Shown here piece by piece: positions 22,370-33,784 of a stretch of 64,000 bases of DNA. The position numbers were made by a program, and so were the translations under genes. Under the pieces are notes generated by a model, which made no database searches, was not told the DNA's origin, and was given only the letters and a program-made list of their open reading frames with translations. Within the stretch, counting starts at the first letter, position 1. Every line of letters starts with the position of its first letter. This stretch comes from Reticulitermes speratus (Eukaryota; Arthropoda; Insecta; Blattodea; Rhinotermitidae), in NCBI GenBank assembly GCA_021186555.1, contig JAJKFL010000006.1, forward strand, positions 4,616,715 to 4,680,714, given 5' to 3'.

Positions 22370-22595
22370 GCTTGACGTGCCAGGGATCACAGCTTGATTC
22401 CCAGCAGGGACAAAATTATCTCTTTTTCTAAGTGTCCAGAGAAGCTCTGGGGCCCACGCAGCCTGCTACTCAAAGGGTACCGCGAATTATCTCCCCGGGT
22501 ATAAAATAGTATATAAAATATACCTCTACTCCCCCTCTGGACCTTCATGGCAGGTGTTAGGGAGAACTTTACCTTTACCTTACACGAGATGCCCA
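22370..22595 (+). repeat. SINE A2
   Basis: B-box-like CAGCTTGATTCCCAGCAGGG, then CTCTGGGGCCCACGCAGCC, GGTACCGCGAATTATCTCCC and CCTCTACTCCCCCTCTGG, ending GGGAGAACTTTACC. The A-box end is eroded. Confidence 0.7.
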
Positions 22596-22599
22596 CAAA

Positions 22600-22955
22600 A
22601 ACTTATTGCGTGGCAGCGAGTTTCAAGGAAATCGGCGCAATGGAAGCCATACCTCGTTGCGTAAATTAATTCCTATCGTACTTTCCACACTTACCGACCG
22701 CTTTGTGTGAAATTCCGTACAAGAGATATGCACATAATGCTGCTGAGCACTGGTGACTTTCATGAAAATCGGCGCAGGGGGAAGGCGTCTTATGAATGTC
22801 TTACATGTGTAAATAAAATCACATTCACGCGTGTATCGTGAAACGTTGTGGCATTTTCGAAGTAAAGACAGCCTCGATTAAGTCTGTGTGCTACGTCATG
22901 GAGTACATTTACAATCTTATAAGTTTTAAAACTTCCGCGGCGACATGATTTAATA
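22600..22955. other. no recognised feature
   Basis: No exon, RNA gene or repeat family recognised. Confidence 0.35.
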
Positions 22956-22959
22956 TAGT

Positions 22960-23170
22960 CTTCTAGGGCCATCAGTCGCGTTAAATGTTTAAAAAATACG
23001 TTTCGAGGACTGGCTACAGCCCCATCCTCAGGCTGAACTGATATAACTGATATAACGAGTGCTGGGTTATGTCAGTTATATCAGTTCTGAGGATGGGAAT
23101 AGAGCCAGTCCCAGAAACGTTGTAACTTTTACATCATCTGATGCAGCTGATGGCCCGAGAAGACTGTATT
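22960..23170. repeat. fold-back repeat, decayed hammerhead halves on both strands
   Basis: The minus strand has CTGAGGATGGGGCTG...CCTCGAAACGTA and the plus strand CTGAGGATGGGAATA...CCCAGAAACGTT, with GACTGGCT/AGCCAGTC arms and a central ATATAACTGATATAAC palindrome. Stems are imperfect. Confidence 0.6.
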
Positions 23171-23504
23171 AAATTTACAGTCTTGTTATTTATTCGCATC
23201 GATTTTCACCTGTTATCTCTAGCGAATAAGCTGTCATGCGGGTTTGTTTCCTCTTAACACGCTGCAGTGTTACTTGCAACACAGCTCGTTACGCTGAATA
23301 ATCTTTGGAACTTTCTAACACACACTTCGCAAGGACATCTTGAAACGTGTGAAACAAATCGTGTGATGACAATTATGATTATGATTTCCACTTGTATTTT
23401 GTATATTTAATTTTGGAGAGAGACAGTCTTCCCGGTGTTCCAAAGACTCACATCAGTACCGAGTCCAATTTTATTATGCCGCCGCCTACAGAACCTCTTA
23501 AACA

Positions 23505-24157
23505 TTCAGCTCGTACCGCGCAGTAAACACACTCCGTCTCAGTTATAAAAACCAGTCAGTTAATGCTGTACAGTGAAATAATCGCTGTTTGTTCTGAGAT
23601 CCACACAAAACACATAAATACAGTCCGTACCGCGCAGTAAACACACTCCCGTCTCAGTTATACAAACCAGTCAGTTAATGCTGTACAGTGAAATAATCGC
23701 TGTTTGTTCTGAGATCCACACAAAACACATAAATACAGTCCGTACCGCGCAGTAAACACACTCCGTCTCAGTTATACAAACCAGTCAGTTAATGTTGTAC
23801 AGTGAAATAATCGCTGTTTGTTCTGAGATCCACACAAAACACATAAATACAGTCCGTACCGCGCAGTAAACACACTCCGTCTCAGTTATACAAACCAGTC
23901 AGTTAATGCTGTACAGTGAAATAATCGCTGTTTGTTCTGAGATCCACACAAAACACATAAATACAGTCCGTACCGCGCAGTAAACACACTCCGTCTCAGT
24001 TATACAAACCAGTCAGTTAATGCTGTACAGTGAAATAATCGCTGTTTGTTCTGAGATCCACACAAAACACATAAATACACTTTGTGGGCAGAACGTAGAA
24101 TTTGTGTATGTTAAACGTGGTGGTACATATAGTAACCACTATGGTCTAACAGGTTAA
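23505..24157 (-). repeat. 114-bp satellite array (about 5 units) inside a TTAA-ended element
   Basis: Units read CAGTCCGTACCGCGCAG, TAAACACACTCCGTCTCAG, ACAGTGAAATAATCGCTG, GAGATCCACACAAAACACAT. At the right the array passes into a unique terminal region ending in TTAA (24154-24157). Strand is given relative to the TTAACCC-type end. Confidence 0.9.
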
Positions 24158-24493
24158 AATTCCTTTGCGAAGAATCCTGACAGTACTGCAAACGTGAATG
24201 CAATCTTCATGACCGCCCTCTTGATATCAGTGGGACCTAACCACCCAGATACGAAGATCTACATACACCTGGGCATTGTCAGGATGTGTGATACGGTTCT
24301 TTCTCATTCCCACACTTCCTGGGCACAGCGCTTTCCGATAGGCCAATAATACACTGCGTTTCTTTCGCCACTGCCCTGTCCGCAGCTGTCACGGGATGTC
24401 CGATGATGGCAGGCTTTCTATGCGATAAAGCTGCCATGCTCGGTTTGACGATAAAAGAAACACCCTGATTTCAGGCTTCCGCCGCGATGTTGC

Positions 24494-24586
24494 TGAGATC
24501 TGCGCCTTCTGGGATATTACGTAGCGTAGAGTGGTAATCCTTTACCACTCTACGCTACGTAATATCCCAGAAGAGCGCAGATCTCA
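24494..24586. repeat. near-perfect 44-bp inverted repeat
   Basis: Left arm 24494-24537 and right arm 24542-24586 (TGAGATCTGCGC..., GGGATATTACGTAGCG...) differ by a single one-base indel, with a 4-base loop. The arms match the outer part of the 51240-51470 fold-back, whose hammerhead-like interior is missing here. Confidence 0.88.
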
Positions 24587-25009
24587 AGAAACACTCTGTA
24601 CTTAGATACCGCCTAATAAATACTGGCAAGATGGCGCCGATAAATATGATACAACAGTACTGACAGGGTCACATCCTAAAGACCTTCTCCCCGTTGGTAC
24701 CCAGAGAACAGGGTCACTCCGTGTAAACCTCCGCTGTGCTGGTAGCCTGTTTCAAATTTTGTGTGACATCTTGGACAAGACTTATGTTGTGGTCTGTGAG
24801 CTAGCCGGATGTGCTGGTCAGCTGCTAGAGCCAAGTTCTGCCATCAGTGTAGGAGACAGGAATCGGAAAGGAAAGAATTCGCCTATACTGAGGATACGGA
24901 AACAAGGCCTATGTATGTTGAGGTTCACAACTACAGGTAGGCTATATACCGTATATAAACACACATACAGTTGGCACAACTGTATGTGTATACATAAAGC
25001 AAAAAAGAA

Positions 25010-25290
25010 AGGTAAAGCAATCCCATTACAGGTCTGGACAGGCCCTTCGGGTTCCAGGAGGTTGAGGCTCCCAGATTTCTAGACAATCGGTAAGTTGTCA
25101 GCCTTACGTACCGGCCGCCTTTACCCCCCCCCTTCCAGGAAATACTCCTGGTACTCATTTCTGTTAGAGGCTGAGTCGACCCCAGGGCCATAGTGCGACC
25201 GAAAGGATTATATCAATGAAAAATTCCAATGACACAATTGGAAATTGAACCCGCGACGTTTTTCGGCTTGTAGTGCAGTGCCTCAACCAA
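25010..25290 (-). repeat. SINE C
   Basis: Same order as at 5000-5312: CCCATTACAGGTCTGGACAG, CCAGGAGGTTGAGGCTCCC, GAGGCTGAGTCGACCCCAG, then the head ACCCGCGACG...TGCCTCAACCA, cut off by an AT microsatellite (25290-25325). Confidence 0.8.
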
Positions 25291-25324
25291 TATATATATT
25301 TTATTAATATATATATATATATTA

Positions 25325-25502
25325 TATTTTCGTGTTTCCTGCACATGTTTCAACTGTAAACAGCCCATGTCAGGCAGTGCATTAAATTACATGCAAACCA
25401 GGCATTCTTGCTGCCCAGTGATTTACATACAAGTTAATGGACTGCCTCAGGATTTCAGTTTACAGCCGAAACATGTGCAGGGAACACGAAAATGAAAATA
25501 CA
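25325..25502. repeat. fold-back repeat with decayed hammerhead halves
   Basis: TTTTCGTGTTTCCTGCACAT and its inverse ATGTGCAGGGAACACGAAAA bound the element, and CAACTGTAAACAGCC pairs with TTTACAGCCGAAACATG. Core sequences on both strands are damaged (CTGACAT; CTCAGGA). Confidence 0.6.
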
Positions 25503-25504
25503 TG

Positions 25505-26298
25505 TAGTTGTGCCGACTCTACCTGTGTTTACGCATATTTAGCATAGCACAGCGTGATGCCTCAAACAAAGGGAATAACAAAGCGTCAGGCTTCACTCTC
25601 ACTCCGTATTCAGATCCTACCCAGACCGTCTCTGGCCTATGTCAACCAATCCAATACTTCTGTTACTAGCGGTGTCTATCCCTATTAACATTCGCATAAA
25701 CAGAATCACTAAACGACAGGAAGGAGAAGGTGTAATTGCTGATCTCGGACGCTTCTTCAGTTGCGACGACGTTGCTGGAGACGCTCTTCAGCATCATGAT
25801 GTTGAACAAAATGCCTGCGATTAAATCGCCAAGGACTGAGCTGGCTCACGCGGCAACGCTTCTGAATTGTATTCGCGACTGAATTTTTCATAGTTTTCCT
25901 CAGTCCCTTCATGCATATACTGTGACATTACCTCGGATTACGCTACTACCTCTTCTTTTCACGTCCTTTCAAATTCAGTATTCACTGACGTCATAAACCA
26001 CAGCAACGAGAAGTGAAAAGCGTCATTAAATATACCATATCTTGTTATACAAAGGCTAAAGCTGTTATTTTTCTTTCATTGTGCATGCTAGTTATACGTT
26101 GGTAGCAGAAAATGGCAGAGTTAGAAACAGTCACGGATACAAACAAAAGATGGCAGTTATAAATATGCTTGAGCAGTCCGTATTGCAAGACGTGTGACGT
26201 CACCGCTACACGCGTATTACAGAATTTGTGTATTTGGTACTGAAGTGTGTTACAGATTGTTTCACTGAGGTCAGATATGTTTGACGAAGTATGTTATT
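25505..26298. other. no recognised feature
   Basis: About 0.8 kb with no supported exon, RNA or repeat family. Confidence 0.35.
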
Positions 26299-26301
26299 AT
26301 A

Positions 26302-26858
26302 CAGAGTGTTTCATAAATCCCTCCGGGATTTCGGAGGTCTGTAGCTCAGGAGCCAAATCACACACTGGGGATGAGAGCATGTCAGTGAAAAGAGTACATA
26401 TCCAAGTTTTGAACCTACCTTACAGATGTTCAATATGTCCCCCTTTGGGATGACTCGACAGACGTCAATCCTGTAATCTAGCTCCTGCCACACACGTTCC
26501 AACATATGAACGTCGATGGTAGCAAACAGCCAGTTTCCTCGAACTTTCTATACCAGTCTCTTACTGTTTTGTCCGCTGGTGGTTCTGTACGATACTTGGT
26601 TCGAAAACCAAGTTGCACTGTTACAATTGACTGGGTTTTAGCAAATTGCAGGACACAAAAAGCTTTCTGTTCACCTGAAAACGCCATGTTTGCACACCAC
26701 TGCCTCCTAGCGGAGAAACGGGTAACTACGCCATCGCATCTGCCACGAAAATACTTTTACATTTACTCTATCCGTTGACATGCTTTTATCTCTTATATGT
26801 GGGTTTGCTACTGCACGGCCAAGCCTCTAAATCCCGGATGGATTTATGAAACACGCTG
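26302..26858 (-). mobile_element. mariner-type element, internally deleted (557 bp)
   Basis: Inverted termini CAGAGTGTTTCATAAATCC (26302) and GGATTTATGAAACACGCTG (end 26858) are flanked by TA dinucleotides, as in Tc1/mariner insertions. On the minus strand 26687-26490 encodes a helix-turn-helix N-terminus (MAFSGEQKAFCVLQFAKTQ, then EPPADKTVRDWYRKFEETG, DUF4817-like), followed directly by VWQELDYRIDVCRV, the usual transposase C-terminus. The catalytic DD(E/D) region is deleted. Non-autonomous. Confidence 0.82.
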
Positions 26859-26869
26859 TAGTTAACAAG

Positions 26870-27900
26870 AGAGGCAATGTATACACAACGTCGAATTGAT
26901 GGGCTTTAGCGTAACCATTGTTGGCGTGGAAAAGCAATAATATTAAATATTGTGAGTGTGTGTGTCTGTATTCTTGGCTTAGTTATCCAGCACGCAAAGC
27001 GCATGCGCCGTATTATAGGCCTATTGCCATCTGTGGCTTGTCTGGCTCTATCACATTTTCCACATTATCTCTTAAACCGCACGATTTTCGGAAAAAAAAA
27101 ATTATTGAACAAAAAATGTGTGTTTTGATTTTCTCTACAGATTTTCTTCGAATCATTCCCCATTCTAAAAAAACTTCAGCGAGATTCTATCATAAATGTA
27201 CATATGTCTTCGTGTAAAGTACCCCTTATTCTTGGTAGATCTCAATGAAACTTGAATCTTCTCGACGGATTTTCGAAAAATTCACAAATATCAAATTTCA
27301 TAAAAATCCATCCAGTTGGAGGCCAGTTGTTCCATGAGGACGGAGAGACGGACGTACAGACAGACAGACAAACATGACAAAGCTAATAGTCGCTTTTACA
27401 ATTTTGCGAAAGCGCCTAAAAATGTTGCAGTTGCCCACAAATTTTCTCACAGTTCTTGCGCACAAATTTCCCATCAAATTTCAACGGGTTAGGCTATGAA
27501 GTAACTAACTACATAAACAGATAACTAAATTTACCGCGTTGAGCGTCCTTATTTTCGTGGGGGGGGGGGGGGGAGAGGATAACTGATGAACTGCATGTTT
27601 TATGGGCATCTCGGCGTTGTCCTTCGGACACAAACAGACCTACTAACCACAAAACCACACAGTCATCACACATGCTTCCTCCTGCACAGTGTTTAGCGCA
27701 GTCCTGTCACCTGCAATGTGACTTTACGTGCTGCGAGGTGCGAATTAATGCGGTGTGTACACAAGCAAATTTCGTCATGACGCAGAGTAGCTTTCACCAC
27801 AACGTTCCACCGCCAGGTGCATGAAATTCATCTAAATTATACATATAATTTGCGTTCCTCCCTAACAGAGAACACACTACAGCATTATTATAAAGATCAG
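26870..27900. other. no recognised gene; simple runs
   Basis: Contains GACAGACAGACAAAC (27358-27374), commonly part of insect dispersed repeats, and a G-run (27560-27575). Nothing else recognised. Confidence 0.4.
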
Positions 27901-28122
27901 CTGTTTAATGTTCTTCAGGGAAATAGCATGTTAAGTGGGTCTGTCTGTCTGTCTGTCTCACCGTGCCATGGCGCGCCCTCAAATTGCGGATCGAAGAGAC
28001 GGCCTGCGTATACAGAAGGGCAGCGAATATGTTGAATAAGCAGAAATGGACAGCCGACAAGGGGGACTAATAACTTATCACCATTAAAAATCCACGAGTT
28101 ACAAAATGTTATGCAGAGCCTC

Positions 28123-28785
28123 ATGGGCCGGGATAGCTCAGTCGGTATAGCGACTTGCTACGGGCTGGACGGTCCGGGGATCGAAACGCCGATCCCAGTG
28201 GCCGTGCGGTCTAAGGCGTGGGTCTACGGCCGCTCGCTTACTGGGATCGTGGGTTCGAAATTGCCGATCCAGTGGCCGCGCGGTCTAAGGCGTGGGTCTA
28301 CGGCCGCTCGCTTACTGGGATTGTGGGTTCGAATCCCACCGGGGGCAGGATGTTTGTGTTGTGTTTGTTGTAAGGACGGTATATGGAAGTAAGTGACATG
28401 AGACGAAGGATTTAAACAGTACAAAATGATCAAAGGAAAAAGCCCGGAAGTAACAAGGACATGAAAAAAAGAAAAGACAAAAATGATCAAAGGGGAAAAA
28501 GGAAAGAAAAAAAAATCCGCCGAGGGATGGATGTATTAATACGAAGAAATCGGTCAAGGGGAAAAACACAGCAAAAAAAAAAAAAAAAAATCCCCGGGGG
28601 CGAGTTTTTGGTGTAAGGCGGGGCACCAACCTCCTTATAATGGGTAACGGGTATTTTCTCGGGTAAAGCGGCCGGGTGGGAATGACACCCACACCAATAG
28701 TACCAGGTTAAAGAAAGAGTTTGAGCTATACCTCTCCCCCCACCTGGGCCTTCGTGGCCTGTTCTAGGGAGAATTTACCATTACC
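28123..28785 (+). mobile_element. composite SINE (D inside A), with duplicated D head
   Basis: A perfect 13-bp target duplication TATGCAGAGCCTC (28110-28122 and 28786-28798) flanks the unit. SINE A starts at 28124 and breaks after GGGGATCGAA in its B box. Two SINE D heads follow (28190-28260 and 28263-28350), then a D-variant tail (TTTAAACAGTACAAAATGATC, poly(A) to about 28590). SINE A then resumes with ATCCCCGGGGGCGAG and runs to its 3' end. Confidence 0.85.
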
Positions 28786-29079
28786 TATGCAGAGCCTCGA
28801 ACTGGAGGAGATAAGTATCGGATTCTTGAGAACACGGTAATGACTGAGGAAGATCGAACAAAACTTCAAACTGTAGGCAGAAGACATGTCTGGAATTCTA
28901 AAAGTGTACAGCCTAGGCCCCAAGTAAACACATTAACACCTTCTGTGTCTTCGAAAGTAGGCGCACACACTTGTTTGAAGAAGCTTCCTTGAATCACAGA
29001 CAAGGACCCATCGAAAGTACTTTTACTGCTGACTTTTCGCAGCAGTTATACAATACGCTATGTACATAGAGCAGGGAAA

Positions 29080-29475
29080 GTGGCTTGGAGCACTGCAGGT
29101 AAGGTGCAACTCTACATGAATACCAAGTGCAGCCTTCACACCACGGACATACGTCATGAACAGACCACGGATATTAAAGTGGCTTGGAGCCCTGCAGGTA
29201 AGGTGCAACTCTACATGAATACCAAGTGCAGCCTTCACACCACGGACATACGTCATGAACAGACCACGGATATTAAAGTGGCTTGGAGCACTGCAGGTAA
29301 GGTGCAACTCTACATGAATACCAAGTGCAGCCTTCACACCACGGACATACGTCATGAACAGACCACGGATATTAAAGTGGCTTGGAGCACTGCAGGTAAG
29401 GTGCAACACTACATGAATACCAAGTGCAGCCTTCACACCACGGACATACGTCATGAGCAGACCACGGATATTAGG
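29080..29475. repeat. 99-bp tandem repeat, four units
   Basis: The unit starts TGGCTTGGAGC at 29081, 29180, 29279 and 29378. It contains GGTAAGGTGCAACTCTACAT and CACACCACGGACATACGTCA. Because 99 is divisible by three, one frame stays open on each strand (33-residue protein repeats). Units are nearly identical. Confidence 0.93.
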
Positions 29476-29499
29476 CTGCTCAAACTCAACATCTTAACG

Positions 29500-29845
29500 T
29501 AAAGTTCTGGGAAGATAAAATCATGGACTATGAGATGGGCCGGGCGTGTACACGCATGCGTGAGAGGGTAAGTGCAGACAACGTTCTGTTCACATAAACT
29601 GAAGGAAAGAATCTACTTGTAAGACCAAGGCATAGATGGAAGGATAGTCTAAATATTAAAACGGATCTTAAATAAATTGGGTGGAAGGGTGTGAACTGGA
29701 TTAATTTTGCTCAGAACAATGAAAAGTAGCAGCTGTTGTCAACCCGGAAACATCGCGTTCCTTAAAATACGGGAATTTCCTGACCCTCTGAGAAACTATT
29801 AGCTTATCACTTCTTGAGAATAACTGTGTGCTGTGGAATAAGAAA
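29500..29845 (+). pseudogene. LINE 3' end, diverged
   Basis: Shares order with 51630-51870: AGACCAAGGCATAGATGGA, AACGGATCTTAAATAAATTG, GAACTGGATTAATTTTGCTC, then CGGGAATTTCCTGACCCTCT and TTAGCTTATCAC. Stops interrupt the coding tail. Confidence 0.65.
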
Positions 29846-29989
29846 ATAGTCACAATGGCACACCTTTATACAAAAAGCCTATTAATATGAACAACACCAA
29901 ATGGCCTAAGAAGTTATTATACGTAGCCTGTAACAGAAACTGACAAACAGGCGAAGTTCTCTCTGTCCACGCCATGATAGCATAAAGGG

Positions 29990-30230
29990 GGAGTAGACGT
30001 ATAGCTCCACTCTTCTTAACCTCGGCGCGAGATAGAGGTGAGTGGTCTACTTCACACCCCGGCCGCTTTATCCCCAAAAAAGAACCCAGGTACCCATTAA
30101 ATAGAAGGCTGAGTGGATACCAGAGTCAGTCTGGATGCTATGGGAAACAGAAATATATCTTGTCCTTGTCATGACTTTGAACGATTTCTCCGTCGTCCAG
30201 CCTATACTGACTGAGCTATCCCGGCTCCAT
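29990..30230 (-). repeat. SINE A2
   Basis: Reverse: AACCTCGGCGCGAGATAGAG, CGGCCGCTTTATCCCC, AGAAGGCTGAGTGGATACC, head ending ACTGAGCTATCCCGGCTCC. Confidence 0.75.
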
Positions 30231-30245
30231 TTAGAAAATACTGTA

Positions 30246-30730
30246 CAGTCGAACTCTGTTATAACGTCATGAAAGGGACTGAATATTTTGTGTCGTTATA
30301 AACGAGTGTCGTTATAACCGAGTAGTGTAATGTTACGGTTAACGGTGAGGTATTAATTGGTACCACAGAATATCTGTCGTTATAGACGAGGTGTCGCTTA
30401 AATGATGTCGTTATAACAGGGTTCAACTTAAGGTAAAGGTAAAGTTCTCCCTAGAACAGGCCACTAAGGCCCAGAGGGTGAGTAGAGGTATAGCTATACT
30501 CTTTCTTTAACCTCGGCATTAGACGAGGGTGGGTGGTCAACGCCACGCCCCGGCCGCTTTACCCCGGAATGACCCGGTACCCATTGTACAGGAGGCTGGG
30601 TAGGCCCCAGGGCCGGTCTGGACGGCTGCAAAAAATCTCGCCCCCTCCGGGATTTGATCCCTGGACCGCTCAGCTCGTAGAAAGTCGCTATACCGACTGA
30701 GCTATCGCGGCCCACAACCGGGTTCGACTG
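30246..30730. mobile_element. Tc1/mariner-type MITE interrupted by SINE A
   Basis: TA-flanked termini CAGTCGAACTCTGTTATAACG (30246) and CGGGTTCGACTG (ends 30730). The interior (GTGTCGTTATAACCGAGTAG, GGTACCACAGAATATCTG) matches the inverse of the intact copy at 52601-52784. A SINE A sits in the right terminus. Confidence 0.85.
30429..30715 (-). repeat. SINE A, full length, inside a MITE
   Basis: Target duplication AACAGGGTTCAACT (30415-30428) and AACCGGGTTCGACT (30716-30729), two differences in 14. Complete element from the GGTAAAGGTAAAGTTCTCCC end to the GAGCTATCGCGGCCCA head. Confidence 0.88.
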
Positions 30731-30790
30731 TATATTCAAATGTATTATGATAAGTATTTCCTTAACTTCCGATAACCTCTACTGACGGTG

Positions 30791-31036
30791 ACACACAGCC
30801 AAATACTGCGACATACAGCCAAATACTGCGACACACAGCCAAATACTGCGACATACAGCCAAATACTGCGACATACAGCCAAATACTGCGACATACAGCC
30901 AAATACTGCGACATACAGCCAAATACTGCGACATACAGCCAAATACTGCGACATGAGCAAATACTGCGACATGGAGCCAAATACTGCGACATACAGCAAT
31001 ACTGCGACATACAGCCAAATACTGCGACATACAGCA
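30791..31036. repeat. 20-bp minisatellite, about 12 copies
   Basis: The unit is ACATACAGCCAAATACTGCG with a few deletions (ACATGAGCAAATACTGCG, ACATACAGCAATACTGCG). Confidence 0.96.
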
Positions 31037-31453
31037 TCAGGAATGTGAAGGGTTCAACTAATTTCTATTACACTGAAAATCCCTAAAATATTTCCCTATT
31101 TCGATGGCACTATGGTCTTAATATTCTCAGTACTTTGTTTTCAGAAACTTCTAGCTCATTTTCGGTACACCCACCGCCCCTTTCCTACCCAGATTACAGC
31201 CTGTACCGTCTTTAGTTGAAAATCATCGATCATAAACCTTGCAGATCATTAAAGTCTCTTTCATTCCGTTATGCTTTATTAGCCACCATAATGACCCCAC
31301 ATACTTCAGTCGCTATGTGCTTTTGCTCACACCTGCACTGCCGCAGAACAATGCCGTTCGTGTACGAAATCACGCTGTTATTCTTCAAGGTCGCTCGAAC
31401 TGCAAGTCAGTGGCCAGGATATAGCCTACGTCACAAGCGCTCGGATCCCGGTA

Positions 31454-31734
31454 AGGTAAAGTTCACCCTAGAACAGGCCACTAAGGCCCTGAGGGGGAGT
31501 AGAGGTATAGTCTACTCTTTCCTTAACCCTGGCACTAGATGGTGGTGGGTGGTCAACTCCACGCCCCGGCAGCTTTACCCCGGGAATGAGACCCGGTACC
31601 CATTGTATAGGAGGCTGGGTAGGCCCCAGGGCCGGTCTGGACGGCTACGGAAAATCTGACCCCCACCGGGATTCGATCCCCGGACTGTCCAGCCCGTAGC
31701 GAGTCGCTATACCGACTGAGCTATCGCGGCCCAC
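31454..31734 (-). repeat. SINE A, full length, with 15-bp target duplication
   Basis: GCTCGGATCCCGGTA (31439-31453) and GCTCGGATCTCGGTA (31735-31749) flank a complete reverse SINE A ending GAGCTATCGCGGCCCAC. One mismatch in the duplication implies a fairly recent insertion. Confidence 0.9.
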
Positions 31735-31799
31735 GCTCGGATCTCGGTACACGATTTAAATAAAATTCCGTACGCTGAAGCTGGGGGATCATGGACAGC

Positions 31800-32095
31800 G
31801 TAATGGACACAGTGACAGTGACAGTGACAGTGACACAGTGACTAGGCTACCGACTGGATGATCCGGGGTTCGAATCCCAGTAGAAGCAATAAATTTTTCT
31901 CTTCTCCAAGACCTCCAAACCGTCTCTGTGGCCAACCCATCATCCTCCTATTCAGTGTGTACCAGGGTTTATTTCCGGTAGTAAAACGGCCGGGGCGCGA
32001 TGTTGACCATTTACCTCAACCTGGCGCCCACGTTAAGAATGAGTGGAGCTATACCTGTACTCCCCCTATATGCCTCTTCTTGATGTGGGAGGGCA
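31800..32095 (+). repeat. CAGTGA run and SINE A2
   Basis: (ACAGTG)n at 31808-31840 is followed by GGGGTTCGAATCCCAG (B box), GTGTACCAGGGTTTATTTCC, AACGGCCGGGGCGCGATG and CCTGTACTCCCCCTATATGC. Confidence 0.7.
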
Positions 32096-32099
32096 CAAC

Positions 32100-32590
32100 T
32101 CTTCATTCTTTACCCTTTACTCTGGAGTTTGAAATTCTGATCAGGCACCACACTAACAACTAATTTCCCGTTTATGAGGCATTTTTTATTTCATGTAATT
32201 CTTCATAAGCCTCATTTCTTAACTGATGTCAACGTCAGGCAGAAGTTATCGCTTGCCTTATGGTCGACAGCGGCACCGAACATGCATTTTCGCGGTTTAT
32301 TTTACACGTACGATCCGTCAGAATCTAGATCGCATACCGTCGAAGGTTGGGTAACTGGTGAATCAGTAGCTTGTATACAAAGACTTGAAACCTGAAAAAA
32401 ATGTGATAGAACACTTCACGACATCAAAAATAACACTGCTTTGTTTGAAGGCTCCCCGCTTGTCCTTCTGATGAGAGTAACATTAAGATGAAAGTGTGTA
32501 TGGAGGAGGGGTAAATGATGACAGGGAAAACCCGAATAGGAGAAAAACCTTTCCCAGATTTTGAAATTTATCTCAATTATACCCAAACAT
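32100..32590. other. no recognised feature
   Basis: No exon or repeat family recognised; ends in a poly(T) run belonging to the following SINE. Confidence 0.35.
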
Positions 32591-32594
32591 TCTG

Positions 32595-32865
32595 TTTTTT
32601 TTTTTTTTTGTATGGCTCGACAGCCCTATATGGGCCTGGGCCTCCTCGTTTCGTCGAGGTTTCACGATCACACATATTTGAGACACACCACAGTCGGTAG
32701 GACTCCTCTGGACGAGTGATCAGCCCGTCGCAGAGACCTCTACCTGACAACACTCACAACAGACAGACATCCATGCCCCCGGTGGGATTCGAACCCACAA
32801 TCCAGTAAGCGAACGGCCGAAGACCCAAGCCTTAGACCGCACGGCCACTGAGATCGGCAAAAATT
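32595..32865 (-). repeat. SINE D, full length
   Basis: Poly(T), then GTATGGCTCGACAGCCCTAT, GAGGTTTCACGATCACAC, CGCAGAGACCTCTACCTGAC and a head with B box GTGGGATTCGAACCCACAA and A box CTTAGACCGCACGGCCACT. Confidence 0.85.
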
Positions 32866-33197
32866 CTGTTCTTACCTCACAGAAAACATTCTGTGTCTTT
32901 ATCACGAAGTTCATCCAGTTAATGTGGCTTAAGGAAATAATTGCTGTTTATTGTGAGCGTCATACAAAGAGAAATACTACGTAGGCAAAATGCATAACTT
33001 GTTAATGTTCAAAAGGCGATAGGCCTACATACCACACATTCTAGATCTTTCCACCAGCAACTCTGCACCATAACGACACAGCCCTAGAGACAGTTCTACG
33101 TAGTTCTTTACAAGTTCACTATTTGACACCTGCGTCACAAATATAGACTTCTTATTCATGATGGAAAATAGAATTGCATTTAGAATTTTTGAATATA

Positions 33198-33273
33198 CAG
33201 GGTATACACAAAATAATGGTGCGGTTTCAATGGTGAATAAAGGGAAACCGCACCATTCTTTTGTGTATACCTG
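33198..33273. mobile_element. 76-bp palindromic MITE
   Basis: TA-flanked. CAGGGTATACACAAAATAAT then GGTGCGGTTTC, and inverse GAAACCGCACCATTC with TTTTGTGTATACCTG. Same family as 50883-50960. Confidence 0.85.
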
Positions 33274-33470
33274 TACATTTTATATGGATGAATGATAAAG
33301 CAATGTCCCTTTCAGACATCAGCACTGACAACTGTCAGACAGTAAATGTCAGCGCAATTTATCCAGCCAACAAAACACATTTCACAGTTTTTGTGTTCAT
33401 CTGATGTCGCAAGCAGATCTAGTTTCCGAAACGCTCTATATATGTTTCTAACTAAAAGCAACACGATGGA

Positions 33471-33772
33471 AGGCCGAGCCATGGCTCAGGCGGTTATCGC
33501 TTGCCTCTCAGAGCAGAGGGCCGGGTTCGATCCCGGGTCAGTCCATATGGGATTTGTGGTGGACAAAGTGGCACTGGGACAGGATTTTCCCAGAGTACTT
33601 CGGTTTTCCCCTGTCAGTATCATTCCACCGGTGCTCCATTACTTGGGAAAAAAAAAAAAAAAAAAAAAAAAAAACTGATCATCTTTCATCTTCATCACAG
33701 GGTTGCACAAGAAGCCGTAAGGCTGCGGTGCGTCCGTAGCTTCTGCTGCGGGGCCCTTCACCACAAAAAAAA
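33471..33772 (+). repeat. SINE B, full length, intact target duplication
   Basis: AACACGATGGA occurs at 33460-33470 and 33773-33783. Head: ATGGCTCAGGCGGTTATCG and GGGTTCGATCCCGGG; body with GTGGACAAAGTGGCACTGGG; an internal A-run (33649-33674); 3' module TCACAGGGTTGCACAAGAAG and GGGGCCCTTCACCAC; poly(A). Confidence 0.92.
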
Positions 33773-33784
33773 AACACGATGGAA

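Noticed and set aside
24494..24586. Rho-independent terminator-like hairpin
   Set aside because: Context is a eukaryotic fold-back repeat; no bacterial genes nearby.
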